The notes below the pieces were generated by a model. The model was not told the origin of the DNA. It searched no databases and was given only the letters and a program-made list of their open reading frames with translations. Source: an uncultured Erythrobacter sp. (GTDB lineage: Bacteria > Pseudomonadota > Alphaproteobacteria > Sphingomonadales > Sphingomonadaceae). From it: a stretch of 64,000 bases of DNA. The stretch lies in the NCBI GenBank assembly GCA_947503275.1, contig CANNCZ010000002.1, forward strand, positions 1,074,733 to 1,138,732, read 5' to 3'. This document shows, piece by piece, positions 24,933 to 34,578 of the stretch (position 1 is its first letter; each line of letters begins with the position of its first letter). A program made the position numbers and the translations under genes.

Positions 24933-26273
24933 ATGATCGGCAGCGATGCGCTTTTGGCTGGACTTGCGCGGGTTTGCGTACGGGCTGGGATGGATGAGCC
25001 GCGGGGGCTGGAGCGGCTGACCGGTGGTGCGACCATGGAAAGCTGGCGTTTTGAGGCGGGAAGCAATGCGTGCGTTCTGCGCCGCGCTCCAAGCTTGGAA
25101 TTTATGGAAGGGCGCCCGTTCGGCCACGATGTCGAAGCTGCGATTATCCGCGCTGCGAATGCGGCCGGTGTGACGGCTCCAGAGGTCTTGGCAGAACTGA
25201 TCCCCGAAGACGGGATCGGCAGCGGATTTGTCATGCGCGCTTTGCCGGGAACACCGAACCCCAAAGAGATCCTCCAGATGGAAGATGCGAGCGGACTGCT
25301 CAAAGAGGCCGCGCGCGATCTGGCGCGTATCCATTCATTGCGCCGCGCGGATTTGCCGGAGGCGGTGCCCGTCATGGACTACCGTGAGGCCATCGCAGAC
25401 TTGCGCGCGCAGTTTGAAGAGGCTGGCGGCGACAGGCCCATCATCGCGCTGGGCCTAAAATGGATGGAGGACAATTGTCCTGCCCCGTGCGAGCCCGTTC
25501 TGATCCACGGCGATTATCGCATGGGCAATCTGCTCGCTGAGAATTCTCGACTTACTGGTGTGCTCGATTGGGAGCTGGCGCATTTCGGCGATGCCCATGA
25601 GGATTTGGCGTTCGGTTGCATGGCAGTGTGGCGGTTTGCGCGGTATGATCGGCCTGCTTTGGGGCTGGGTTCATTGGAGGATTACTTCACAGCCTATGAA
25701 GCCGAAAGCGCCATTGCCGTGGACCGCGCCCGGTTCCGATATTGGTTGATTCATCGCACCGTGTGGTGGGCGCTGGGATGCCTGAAAATGGCGGCGCAAT
25801 GGCGCTCAGGTGCTGACCGGATGCTGGAGCGGGTGGTCATTTCCAGGCGGACTTCTGAGCAGGAATTGGACCTGCTGATGTTGCTTGAGGAGGATGCACC
25901 GGAAGCGGAGAAATCGCGCGATGTCGAGTTTACCGAGCCACCGATACCAGTGGGTGAAGCCACAGATGGCGAGCTGGCAATCGCGATCTATGAATGGCTT
26001 GGAACGGTCAAAGACCGTTTCGAAGGACACGATAAGTTTCAGTATGCGGTTGCTCGCAACGCTCTTGGTATGATCTCCCGCTATAACCCAGCAGCCATTC
26101 CCGCGTTTGAAAATGCGCCTCTCGCGCGGCAGATTATGGATGGCGATGTAGAGCTGTCGCAGCATGGTGTGCTTGCAGAATTGAGAGCTGCCATTCTCGC
26201 CACTTTGACGCAGGATGTTCCCAAATACCCAGCCCTCGCCGTAGCCCGCAAAAAGTGGACAGGAAAAGACTAA
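24933..26273 (+). CDS. APH-like phosphotransferase with DUF6285-like tail
   Basis: The kinase-like domain has IHGDYRMGNLL (catalytic loop) and GVLDWELAHFGDAHEDLAF (DFG-like metal site). A C-terminal extension after about residue 340 (GELAIAIYEWLGTVKDRF) resembles the DUF6285 domain often found with such proteins. Bacterial and animal relatives are paired with acyl-CoA dehydrogenases and are thought to phosphorylate hydroxy-acyl-CoA. That fits the next gene, whose ATG overlaps this stop (TAATG). The start is uncertain: TTG at 24918 or ATG at 24933, neither with a good ribosome site. Confidence 0.82.
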   Translation: MIGSDALLAGLARVCVRAGMDEPRGLERLTGGATMESWRFEAGSNACVLRRAPSLEFMEGRPFGHDVEAAIIRAANAAGVTAPEVLAELIPEDGIGSGFVMRALPGTPNPKEILQMEDASGLLKEAARDLARIHSLRRADLPEAVPVMDYREAIADLRAQFEEAGGDRPIIALGLKWMEDNCPAPCEPVLIHGDYRMGNLLAENSRLTGVLDWELAHFGDAHEDLAFGCMAVWRFARYDRPALGLGSLEDYFTAYEAESAIAVDRARFRYWLIHRTVWWALGCLKMAAQWRSGADRMLERVVISRRTSEQELDLLMLLEEDAPEAEKSRDVEFTEPPIPVGEATDGELAIAIYEWLGTVKDRFEGHDKFQYAVARNALGMISRYNPAAIPAFENAPLARQIMDGDVELSQHGVLAELRAAILATLTQDVPKYPALAVARKKWTGKD

Positions 26274-27559
26274 TGGACTTCGCAATACCCGCCGATCTTC
26301 AGGATTATCTCGCCGAATTGGACGCCTTTATTGAGGCCGAGATCAAGCCGCTCGAAGCGCAGGACGATAATATCCGTTTCTTCGACCACCGCCGGGAATA
26401 TGCTCGGACCGATTTTGAGGCGGGCGGTTTGCCGCGTGAGGAATGGGAAGACCTGCTTAAAGAAGCGACTGCGCGCTCTGACAAAGCGGGTCATTGGCGA
26501 TATTCTGCGCCGAAGAAATATGGCGGTCAAGACGGCTCGAACGTTGGCATGGCGGTCATCCGCGAACACTTTGCGCGCAAAGGTTTGGGCCTGCACAATG
26601 ACCTTCAAAACGAACACAGCATCGTTGGCAATTTCCCCTTCGTCGCCATGTTCGACCAATGGGGCACGGAGGCGCAGAAGGCCGAATTCATCACGGGTGG
26701 CTTTGAGCGTAAACGCCGCGTTGCATTCGGCCTGACCGAACCGGATCACGGATCGGACGCCACGCACATGGAAACCACGGCGGTCCGCGAAACCCGCGAC
26801 GGCGTCGACGGCTGGCTGATCAATGGTGAGAAGATGTGGATCACCGGTATGCATGTCGCCACCCATTGTGCGATGTTTGCGCGGACTAGCGGCGATGCGG
26901 GCGCGGCCAGCGGGATCACGTGTTTCCTGGTCCCCAATCCCAATCCGGGCATCAAAATTGAGGAGTGGATGTGGACCTTCAACATGCCCACGGATCACCC
27001 GCGCCTCAGCGTCAACGATGTCTGGGTGCCCGATGAAGCGATCCTCGGCGTTGAAGGCCGGGGCCTCGCTCTCGCGCAAAGCTTCGTCCACCAAAACCGC
27101 ATTCGTCAGGCGGCCTCAAGCTGTGGGGCTGCGCAATTCTGCGTCGATGAAAGCGTCAAATATGCGCGCAAACGCAAACCCTTTGGCACTGAACTCGCGC
27201 GCAATCAGGCGATCCAATTCCCGTTGGTTGAGCTGGAAACGCAATGCGAAATGCTGCGGCTGCTGATTTTCAAAACCGCGTGGCAGATGGACAACATGCC
27301 GCATGAGGAGATTGAACGGACGATCTCTGATAAGGTGTCGATGTGCAATTACTGGGCGAACCGGCTGGTCTGCGAGGCAGCCGACCGCGCGATGCAGGTC
27401 CATGGCGGCATCGGCTATTCGCGCCACACACCGTTCGAACACATCTACCGCCACCACCGCCGCTATCGTATCACCGAAGGATCGGAGGAGATCCAGATGC
27501 GCAAGGTGGGCGCCTATCTGTTTGGGTATCTGGGGCCGAAGCGGGGTCAATTCGACTAA
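26273..27559 (+). CDS. Acyl-CoA dehydrogenase
   Basis: The 428-residue flavoenzyme has the acyl-CoA dehydrogenase signature FGLTEPDHGSDATHMET, the WITGMHVATHC strand, QNRIRQAASSCG and, near the end, QVHGGIGYSRHTPFEHIYRHHRRYRITEGSEEIQM. The ATG at 26273 overlaps the stop of the phosphotransferase gene, so the pair is coupled and likely works on one substrate, probably a hydroxy- or branched acyl-CoA. The track's start at 26255 is too early because it lies inside the previous gene. Confidence 0.92.
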   Translation: MDFAIPADLQDYLAELDAFIEAEIKPLEAQDDNIRFFDHRREYARTDFEAGGLPREEWEDLLKEATARSDKAGHWRYSAPKKYGGQDGSNVGMAVIREHFARKGLGLHNDLQNEHSIVGNFPFVAMFDQWGTEAQKAEFITGGFERKRRVAFGLTEPDHGSDATHMETTAVRETRDGVDGWLINGEKMWITGMHVATHCAMFARTSGDAGAASGITCFLVPNPNPGIKIEEWMWTFNMPTDHPRLSVNDVWVPDEAILGVEGRGLALAQSFVHQNRIRQAASSCGAAQFCVDESVKYARKRKPFGTELARNQAIQFPLVELETQCEMLRLLIFKTAWQMDNMPHEEIERTISDKVSMCNYWANRLVCEAADRAMQVHGGIGYSRHTPFEHIYRHHRRYRITEGSEEIQMRKVGAYLFGYLGPKRGQFD

Positions 27560-27630
27560 CGACTTCGCCTCGCCCCTAGCAATATAATTTCGCCTCGCTA
27601 GTCTCCCGTTGCAACACAGGGAGATATTCG

Positions 27631-30600
27631 ATGCGCCGCCTTGCCCCCCGCTTTACCGCGACCCTTCTCGCAGGCTCGATGCTTGCGATGCCCAGCCTCG
27701 CTCTCGCACAGGATGACGAGGATTGGGATGTCGAAGCGCCGCGCGGGGCGGTGATTGAGCAGGTGCCGATCCAGACGGACGAGGCCACATGGATGGATGT
27801 TGATGTCTCGCCCGATGGACAGACGCTCGCTTTCACAGTGCTGGGTGATATCTACACTATGCCGATCACGGGCGGCATGCCAGATCGGATCGCCGAAGGG
27901 CTAAGCTGGGAAGTTCAGCCGCGCTTTTCGCCAGATGGTAGCCGCATCGCGTTCACCTCTGATCGGGGTGGCGGCGACAACATTTGGGTGATGAACAGCG
28001 ATGGTTCGGACATGCGTCAGGTCACTGATGAAAGCTTCCGCTTGCTCAATCAGCCGAGCTGGTCGCCGGACGGACGCTTTATCATCGCCAAAAAGCACTT
28101 CACCACCCAGCGTTCCGCCGGAACGGGTGAGATATGGATGTATCACGTCTCTGGCGGCGGCGGCGTTGCGATTGTTGAGCGACCCAATGAGCAGCAGCAA
28201 AAAGAGCTGGGCGAGCCAATTTTCTCTCCTGATGGGGAGGCGATATATTACACCCGCAACACGACCGGTGGAAACACCTTCATCTATGCGCAAGACAGCC
28301 AAAGCGGCATCTTTGCAATCGAGCGCCGCGATCTGGAGACCGGCGAAGTTACGACGGCTGTCGATGGGTATGGCGGAGCAGTGCGCCCGACCCCTTCGCC
28401 CGATGGCGCGGAGATCGCCTTTGTCCGGCGCGACACGGATACCAGCCAGCTGTGGGTGAAGGATATCGCCAGCGGACGCGAGCGGATGATTTACGATGCG
28501 CTCGACTTGGACCTGCAAGAGACCTGGGCGGTGTACGGCGTCTATCCGAATATGGATTGGACGCCCGACAGCCAATCGATTGTGTTTTGGGCTGGCGGAA
28601 AGCTCAACCGGATTGACCGCGACGGGTCGAATATGGCCGTGATCCCCTTCACCATTGATGACACACGCGGCGTGGCCGATGCACCGCACCCAGACATTGA
28701 GGTCGCACCCGACCGCTTCACTACCAACATGCCGCGTTTCGCGCAATTGTCGCCTGATGGCAGCAGCGTTGTGTTTGAAAGCCTTGGGCGGCTCCACACA
28801 AAATCCGCACGCGGCCGGGATGGCGCGCGTCCTGTTACCGGTGCCAGCGATGTGGTCGAAGCCTTCCCCGCATTCAGCCGCGATGGATCCATGCTCGCGT
28901 ATGTCGAATGGAGCGATGCAACTTTGGGCCGGATCATCGTTGCCGATGCGAACGGAGCCAATCCTCGCGCGGTCACGTCCGAGCCCGGCCACTACGCCAA
29001 TCTCGCTTTCTCTCCCGATGGATCAAGCATCGTGTTTGAGAAGCGTTCGGGCGGCTATCTGACCTCGTCGGATTATTCGGAAAACACCGGCATTTACAGC
29101 GTGCCTGCATCAGGCGGCACGGCGGAACGGATCAGCCGTTCCGGCTCCAACCCGCAATTCGGCGCGGATGGCGACCGTCTGTTCATGACCGCCAGTGAAG
29201 GTGGCGATTTCGCTCTGGTCTCCACCAATCTCGATGGAGAGGATCGGCGGGTCCATGTCACAGGCGATCTGGCCAATGATTTCCGCGTATCACCCGATGG
29301 TCAAAACGTGGCTTTCCGCCAGAATTACGAAGTATTTGTGATGCCTCTGATCCCCGGTGGTCAGGCGGTTAGCGTCACCGAAAGCGGCGGTTCGCTACCA
29401 GTCACACGGGTTAGCGAAGGCGGCGCGGATTACATCGGCTGGGCGCGCGGCGGCAACACCGTGTTCTGGTCTATCGGTGCGGAATTGCGCAGCGCACAGG
29501 TCGCTGATTTCTTCAGCAATGGCCCGGCTGGCGATGACGAGGATGACAGCTACAGCCCGCCCGAAAATGGCATCTCGTTGGCTATGACAGTGACGGCGGA
29601 TAAGCCCACTGGGACCACGGTAATCACCGGCGCGCGTATCCTAACCATGGCCAATGGCTTGGAGGCCAATGACCCCGGTGCAATCGATAATGGCGTGATC
29701 GTTATCGAAGGCGATCGGATCGCCGCCATCGGTGCGGCGGGCGACGTAACCGTCCCGGCAGGCGCAACCATGATCGATGCCAATGGCCGCACAATCATGC
29801 CCGGCCTAGTCGATGCGCACGCCCACGGACCGCAGGGGGTTGGCGACTTCATCCCTCAACAAAACTGGCGGATGGTTCAGGACCTGGCGATGGGCGTGAC
29901 CACAATCCACGATCCGTCCAACCGCGCGAGCCAAATCTTTGCCGCCGCCGAACGCCAGCAAGCAGGACTGCTCCTCGCCCCGCGCATCTTCTCCACCGGA
30001 GAGATCATCTACGGCGCGAAAGCACCCAGCGTCTATGCCCGGATCGACAGCTATGACGATGCGCTTGCGCATGTCCGCCGTATCCGTGCTCAGGGCGGCA
30101 TTTCGGTCAAGAACTACAATCAACCCCGCCGCGAACAACGCCAGATGGTTGCACGTGCAGCGGCGGCTGAAAATATGATGGTCGTGGCTGAGGGCGGGTC
30201 GCTCTTTGGGATGGATATGAACCTGATCGCCGATGGCAATTCGACGATTGAGCACAATGTGCCGGGCGATGTTCTGTACGAAGATGTGCTGCAATTCTTC
30301 AGCCAGTCGAACTCCAACTACACGCCGACTTTGAACGTCACCTATGGTGGGCTAGCGGGTGATCCCTACTGGCGTCAGGCGATGAATGTTTGGGAGCACC
30401 CCCTGATGGTGCACACGCCGCCGCGCTTGCTTTTGGCGGAAACCGGACGTCGGACGACCGCGCCGGATTGGGCGTTTGTCGATGACAATGCCGCGCGAGA
30501 GGCGCGCAAATTGGCGCAGCGCGGGGTGGAGGTTTCTATCGGTGCGCATGGTCAGCAAGCGGGTGTCGATGCGCATTGGGAGCTGTGGAGTTTTGCACGC

Positions 30601-30915
30601 GGCGGCATGAGTGCGGCAGAGGCCCTGAGAGCAGGCACAATCGCGCCTGCACGCTCGCTGGGCATGGCCGACGATGTCGGCAGCCTGGAGGTGGGCAAAC
30701 TCGCTGACCTCGTGATCCTCAGCGCCGATCCCAGTGAGGACATCAGCAATTCGGATGACATCGTGCAGGTCATGCTAGGCGGGCGGTTGTACGATTCCGT
30801 AACCATGAATGAGGTTGCGACCGGTACGTCAACACGCCGCGCCTATTGGTGGGAGGGCACCGGAGCGGGCGGCTCTGAAACCGCCACGCATGCGGCAGCC
30901 GCGCACCAGGATTAA
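27631..30915 (+). CDS. Secreted amidohydrolase with TolB-like beta-propeller
   Basis: The 1094-residue protein starts with a signal peptide (TATLLAGSMLAMPSLALAQ). Residues about 45-620 carry repeated propeller blades with the PD40/TolB signature (DVSPDGQTLAF, FSPDGSRIAFTSDRGG, PSWSPDGRF and several more). From about 660 an amidohydrolase begins (GARILTMANG), with metal-site DAHAHG near 728 and IGAHGQQAGVDAHWEL near 970. The fold acts on amide, ester or peptide-like bonds, and the substrate is unknown. ACAGGGAGA precedes the ATG. A short gap separates it from the convergent fliA. Confidence 0.88.
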   Translation: MRRLAPRFTATLLAGSMLAMPSLALAQDDEDWDVEAPRGAVIEQVPIQTDEATWMDVDVSPDGQTLAFTVLGDIYTMPITGGMPDRIAEGLSWEVQPRFSPDGSRIAFTSDRGGGDNIWVMNSDGSDMRQVTDESFRLLNQPSWSPDGRFIIAKKHFTTQRSAGTGEIWMYHVSGGGGVAIVERPNEQQQKELGEPIFSPDGEAIYYTRNTTGGNTFIYAQDSQSGIFAIERRDLETGEVTTAVDGYGGAVRPTPSPDGAEIAFVRRDTDTSQLWVKDIASGRERMIYDALDLDLQETWAVYGVYPNMDWTPDSQSIVFWAGGKLNRIDRDGSNMAVIPFTIDDTRGVADAPHPDIEVAPDRFTTNMPRFAQLSPDGSSVVFESLGRLHTKSARGRDGARPVTGASDVVEAFPAFSRDGSMLAYVEWSDATLGRIIVADANGANPRAVTSEPGHYANLAFSPDGSSIVFEKRSGGYLTSSDYSENTGIYSVPASGGTAERISRSGSNPQFGADGDRLFMTASEGGDFALVSTNLDGEDRRVHVTGDLANDFRVSPDGQNVAFRQNYEVFVMPLIPGGQAVSVTESGGSLPVTRVSEGGADYIGWARGGNTVFWSIGAELRSAQVADFFSNGPAGDDEDDSYSPPENGISLAMTVTADKPTGTTVITGARILTMANGLEANDPGAIDNGVIVIEGDRIAAIGAAGDVTVPAGATMIDANGRTIMPGLVDAHAHGPQGVGDFIPQQNWRMVQDLAMGVTTIHDPSNRASQIFAAAERQQAGLLLAPRIFSTGEIIYGAKAPSVYARIDSYDDALAHVRRIRAQGGISVKNYNQPRREQRQMVARAAAAENMMVVAEGGSLFGMDMNLIADGNSTIEHNVPGDVLYEDVLQFFSQSNSNYTPTLNVTYGGLAGDPYWRQAMNVWEHPLMVHTPPRLLLAETGRRTTAPDWAFVDDNAAREARKLAQRGVEVSIGAHGQQAGVDAHWELWSFARGGMSAAEALRAGTIAPARSLGMADDVGSLEVGKLADLVILSADPSEDISNSDDIVQVMLGGRLYDSVTMNEVATGTSTRRAYWWEGTGAGGSETATHAAAAHQD

Positions 30916-30921
30916 GGCAGG

Positions 30922-31653
30922 CTAATCCGGCTCCGCTTCCATCAGCTTGCGCAGGTCTTTTAGAGCCTTTGCGCGAAGTTGATGGACGCGCGGGACGCTG
31001 ACTTCGATAATTTCTGCGATTTCGGTCAGGTTCAATTCTTCGACAAAGAACAGTTGCAGAACCAGTTTCTGCCGATCTTGCAACTGCGTCATCGCAGCGA
31101 TCAGTTGGTCGCGATCTTCTTGTCCGCACAACGCCTCAAACGGGTCAGGATCATCGCTGGCAAAGGCGGTGTTGCTGTCGTCATATTCGTCATTGATGGA
31201 TGAAAGGGTGACGGAGGAGCTTTCGATCTCGACCAGCTCGCCATCGCTCACGCCCATCGCCTCTGCGATCTGAGCGCGAGAGGGGTCTTGACCGGTTTGC
31301 GCGCGCAGTGCCTCCACCGCTTTGGTGTAGCGTGCGCGCTTCTTTCGCGCGGTGCGGGTGTCGTTCATTTGCCGCCGCAAAAGGTCGATCATGGCCCCGC
31401 GTGCGCGGATCTTGGCATAGGCGGCAAAGCCATCTTCGGTCGGGCCGCTATGACGCTGAGCGCATTCGGTAAGGGCAACAATGCCCGCTTGGATCAGGTC
31501 CTCGACCTCTAATCCGGCATGGCCTGAACCGTAAATGTGCCAGGCCGCGCGGTGGATCATGGGAAGGAACCGGCGCACGCGATCTTCCACCTCCTCACGC
31601 GAGGCAGTGCTGTAAGGCTGAGCGCCTGCAAAACTGGCTGTGTCGTGCTTCAT
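30922..31653 (-). CDS. fliA: Flagellar sigma factor sigma-28 (FliA)
   Basis: This sigma-28 of 243 residues directs late flagellar gene transcription. Region 2 (LEVEDLIQAGIVALTECAQRH, AKIRARGAMIDLLRR), region 3 (ARYTKAVEALRAQTGQ, AQIAEAMGVS) and region 4 (LQDRQKLVLQLFFVEELNLTEIAEIIEVS, VHQLRAKALKDLRKLM) are all present. Its ATG overlaps the stop of the flhA remnant (ATGA), the coupled arrangement usual for flagellar operons. The gene looks intact, although the operon upstream of it is truncated. Confidence 0.92.
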   Translation of the reverse strand: MKHDTASFAGAQPYSTASREEVEDRVRRFLPMIHRAAWHIYGSGHAGLEVEDLIQAGIVALTECAQRHSGPTEDGFAAYAKIRARGAMIDLLRRQMNDTRTARKKRARYTKAVEALRAQTGQDPSRAQIAEAMGVSDGELVEIESSSVTLSSINDEYDDSNTAFASDDPDPFEALCGQEDRDQLIAAMTQLQDRQKLVLQLFFVEELNLTEIAEIIEVSVPRVHQLRAKALKDLRKLMEAEPD

Positions 31654-32612
31654 GATGCAGGAATATGCATGGGCAACGGTTCAGGTGGCGCGCCAGGCGA
31701 CCCACGGGTTTCTACGGATTGAGGCGCGGCGAGTTGCTGCGGCTCTGAGCCGATTACACCGATGACGCTGACCGGCTGTGTCGCGGGCAATTCATTGATT
31801 GATAGCACAAGACAGCGGCTTGCTCTTTGGCTCAAAAGGCCAGTCAGAGCACGGCGTGCCGGCGGTTGAACGATCAGTGCAATCGGCCCTTTGGCCTCGT
31901 CGATGTGAGCACCGATGCGTTCAACGATCATGCTGCCGCAATCGGGCTCAATGATCGGTTGACCGGTACCCGGATCGACCATTCCGCCTAAGATCGCTCC
32001 CTCAAGCGCAGCGTCGAGTGTCACCACTTTCAGATGGTCACCCTGCTCGCAGATACGCGCGATCAGGCGGGCGCCCATATCTGCGCGCACGGCATCAATG
32101 ACCATATCAAAGTCTTGTGTGGTCTGAAGCGATAGTGCGAGACTGGTAAGCAATGGCTGTGGGTGTGACAGCCCAATCCCGTCCGCGATCAAAGCGCGGA
32201 ATATGCGGGTCAATGCGCCGAGCGACAGCGGGTCGGGATGGATCGCTTCGATCAAAGCCGGTGCGCGATCCTTGAGGTCATCAACTAGCGCGCGCACTTC
32301 TTCTGGGCCGAGCAATTGGTGGCTCTGCGCGAGCAATTCCTGATTGGCGTGAGTGGCGATAACGGTGCTCGGATCGACGGTCAGAAAGCCTTCCGACACG
32401 GCATGATCACGCGCGGATGGGTCGATCCACAGGGCGGGACAGTCAAAGCTGGGATCGCGCGTTGCCTCTCCATTTACGCCATGGCCGGGCCGGACATCGC
32501 CGGTATCAATCGCGAGCAGCCGTGATGGCTTGGCGGTCCCTTCCGCGATAGGCAGACCGCCCAGCAGCACGCGATACTCATTGGCGCTCGCATCGAGCGC
32601 AACAAACGGCTC
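31650..32612 (-). pseudogene. flhA: C-terminal fragment of flagellar export protein FlhA
   Basis: Only the cytoplasmic half of FlhA remains, about 320 codons. It begins near NEYRVLLGGLPIAEG and runs through LPALWIDPSARDHAV, FLTVDPSTVIATHANQ, EEVRALVDDLKDRAPALIE and LSLGALTRIFRALIADG. The N-terminal membrane domain of roughly 350 residues is gone. The ORF track begins at 32768, but its first 50 residues are antisense to flhB and not FlhA-like. No start codon or ribosome site suits the remnant. The frame is still open, which points to a fairly recent loss. Full FlhA is a nonameric export-gate protein, so this fragment should not work. Confidence 0.8.
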
Positions 32613-32616
32613 AAGA
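32580..32616. other. Deletion junction between flhA and flhB remnants
   Basis: FlhA-like sequence on the minus strand starts near ASANEY and FlhB-like sequence on the plus strand starts near NKRLKMSMQDM. The two run head-to-head within about 30 bases. This is the expected scar of one deletion that removed the 5' halves of two divergent genes and whatever lay between. Confidence 0.6.
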
Positions 32617-33104
32617 TGAGCATGCAGGACATGAAAGACGAGGGCAAGCAGACCGAAGGATCGCCCGAGGTCAAAATGGCCCGGCGTCAGCGTCAGCGCG
32701 ATCTCGCACGCGGTGGCGTGAGCAAAGCGATGCAAGACGCGCAGTTCGTCGTGGTCAACCCGATGCATTTTGCGGTCGCTCTAAAATACGATCCTGACCT
32801 TGCGCCCGCTCCCATAGTGCTGGCCAAGGGACGCGGGGAAACCGCCATGGCGATGCGCGAATTGGCGAGCGAACAGGACTTGCCGGTGCTGCATTATCCT
32901 CAACTCGCCCGTGCGCTCTATTTCACGACCCGCGCGAACCAGATGGTGCGCGAGGAATTGTATGTTGCCATCGCGTCACTGGTTGCATTCGTCCTATCAT
33001 TGAAGCGCGGCGACCGGCCCATTCGGCCGCAAGTTGATGTGCCGTCAGACCTCCACTTCGATGCCGATGGCAAGCCCGAACGCCCCGTCAAATCCCCCTC
33101 TTAA
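32598..33104 (+). pseudogene. flhB: C-terminal fragment of flagellar export switch FlhB
   Basis: The frame KRLKMSMQDMKDEGKQTEG matches the linker and cytoplasmic domain of FlhB. It continues with RQRQRDLARGG and then VVVNPMHFAVALKY, where full proteins have the self-cleaving NPTH. The four transmembrane helices of FlhB are missing. An internal ATG at 32616 would give 162 residues, so a soluble FlhB-C or FlhX-like protein is a weak alternative. The opposing FlhA fragment makes deletion the simpler reading. It lies 30 bases before fliD on the same strand. Confidence 0.75.
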
Positions 33105-33134
33105 TCCTGCCTGCGAAAGGCCGTTCTACGACCC

Positions 33135-34562
33135 ATGGATAATCCTGGCTCCTCAATCATCTCCGCCTTTGGTGCAGGCAGCGGCGTGAACTTTGTTCAG
33201 CTGGCTGACGACCTGTCAGAGGCGACGTTCTCCTTTCAACGCGGCAATCTGGAAACGCGCAATGAGACGCTGGAGGCGCGGATTTCCTCCGCCTCGTTGC
33301 TGCGCAACGCTCTGACGGGACTCTCCAGTGCGCTAGGCGACAGGATTCGAACGGGTGATCTCGCTCCGCGTGCGACCATCGGCAATCCGTCCGTGGTGAG
33401 CGTCTCGACCACACCTGGGCTTACGCCAACAGGCAGCTATTCGCTCGAAGTGTCGCAATTGGCTGAAAGCCAAACGCTAGTTTCGCAAAGCTTCGGCGCG
33501 AGTAGCGATTTGGTGGGCGAAGGCAATCTGTTTGTCCGTTTCGGCACAGTGGATGGCGCGAATTTCACCGAAGACACAGGGCAAACCGGGCTCAACATTG
33601 AAGTCACAGCCGACGATACGCTGGCAAGTCTGGCGAACAAGATCACTGCGGCCAGCGATGGCGGGCTGAGCGCCTATGTCGCCAATGGCACGGACGGTGC
33701 GCAGCTGGTGATTAAGGGGCGCGAGGGTGCGGTGAACGGATTTACTCTAGAAGGGCAAAGCAGCGCTTTGCTGCCGCTCGCGAACCCCGGCGATCTGTCT
33801 TACCTTTCATGGAATCCCGGCAGCGATGCTGTCGAATTGCGCACTACCGCGCAGGATGCCTTGTTTGAGCTAGACACTGTTCAACTCAGCAGCACCAGCA
33901 ACACCGTCACTGGCTTGCCCGAGGGGCTTACCTTTGATCTGAAAGCTACCAATATCGGCGACCCGACAGAGATTTCTTTCGAGAATGATGCAGGCGCGAT
34001 CACCAGCCTGATGACCGATTTCGTCGCCGCGCTGAATGATGTGACGCAGTTGCTAGGTGAAGAAGCGGCCAATGGCGGTATTCTGGCCAATGATCCGGGC
34101 GCACGCGAATTGCGGCGCGATTTGGGGCGTCTGACCAATCAAGTCATGATGCCCACCGCTGGCGAAGGCGAACCGTCCACTCTGGCGGATCTTGGCGTGT
34201 CGATCACGCGCGATGGTGCGTTTGAATTCGATGCTGCAAGGCTTGATGCGACTTTGTCGGAACAGCCCGATGCGACCGCAGCGATCTTCACCACTGGAGC
34301 ATTTGGCCTGTTCGCGACGATTGATAATCTGGCACGTGACAACACGCTTAGCTCTGATCCCGGATCGCTGGGCGGTTCGGTGGAGCGCTATGAAAATCAG
34401 ATCGAAAACAATGATGAGCGGCTGGTTACTATCGCTGAACAGCAGGAAAATCTCCGATCGCGCCTGACGCGTGAACTGATCGCGGCGGAGCAGCGGATTT
34501 CATCCTCGCAATCGACCTTGGATTTCCTGCGCCTGCAATTCAATTCGTCCAACGATTCATAA
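33135..34562 (+). CDS. fliD: Flagellar filament cap FliD
   Basis: The 475-residue hook-associated protein 2 caps the growing filament. The N-terminal coiled-coil-like part (GSGVNFVQLADDLSEATF) and a middle region of beta-rich repeats (SYSLEVSQLAESQTLVSQ, LASLANKITAASDGGLSAYV) match FliD_N. The C-terminal heptad segment near the end (ENQIENNDERLVTIAEQQENLRSRL) matches FliD_C. No frame break is seen. The ribosome site is weak (GAAAGG about 14 bases away). It precedes fliS by 16 bases, the usual pairing. Confidence 0.88.
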   Translation: MDNPGSSIISAFGAGSGVNFVQLADDLSEATFSFQRGNLETRNETLEARISSASLLRNALTGLSSALGDRIRTGDLAPRATIGNPSVVSVSTTPGLTPTGSYSLEVSQLAESQTLVSQSFGASSDLVGEGNLFVRFGTVDGANFTEDTGQTGLNIEVTADDTLASLANKITAASDGGLSAYVANGTDGAQLVIKGREGAVNGFTLEGQSSALLPLANPGDLSYLSWNPGSDAVELRTTAQDALFELDTVQLSSTSNTVTGLPEGLTFDLKATNIGDPTEISFENDAGAITSLMTDFVAALNDVTQLLGEEAANGGILANDPGARELRRDLGRLTNQVMMPTAGEGEPSTLADLGVSITRDGAFEFDAARLDATLSEQPDATAAIFTTGAFGLFATIDNLARDNTLSSDPGSLGGSVERYENQIENNDERLVTIAEQQENLRSRLTRELIAAEQRISSSQSTLDFLRLQFNSSNDS

Positions 34563-34578
34563 GAGGTGAGAGAGGCAC

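Noticed and set aside
23451-25334. 627-residue hydrolase
   Set aside because: The extension above 24803 runs antisense through the phosphotransferase gene, and the signal peptide and ribosome site place the start at 24803.
27901-28992. 363-residue minus-strand ORF
   Set aside because: It is a shadow of the propeller-amidohydrolase gene, whose own frame has clear family motifs.
31650-32768. Full 372-residue ORF as an intact protein
   Set aside because: The first ~50 residues are the antisense of flhB. Only the part after about 32612 downward is FlhA-like.
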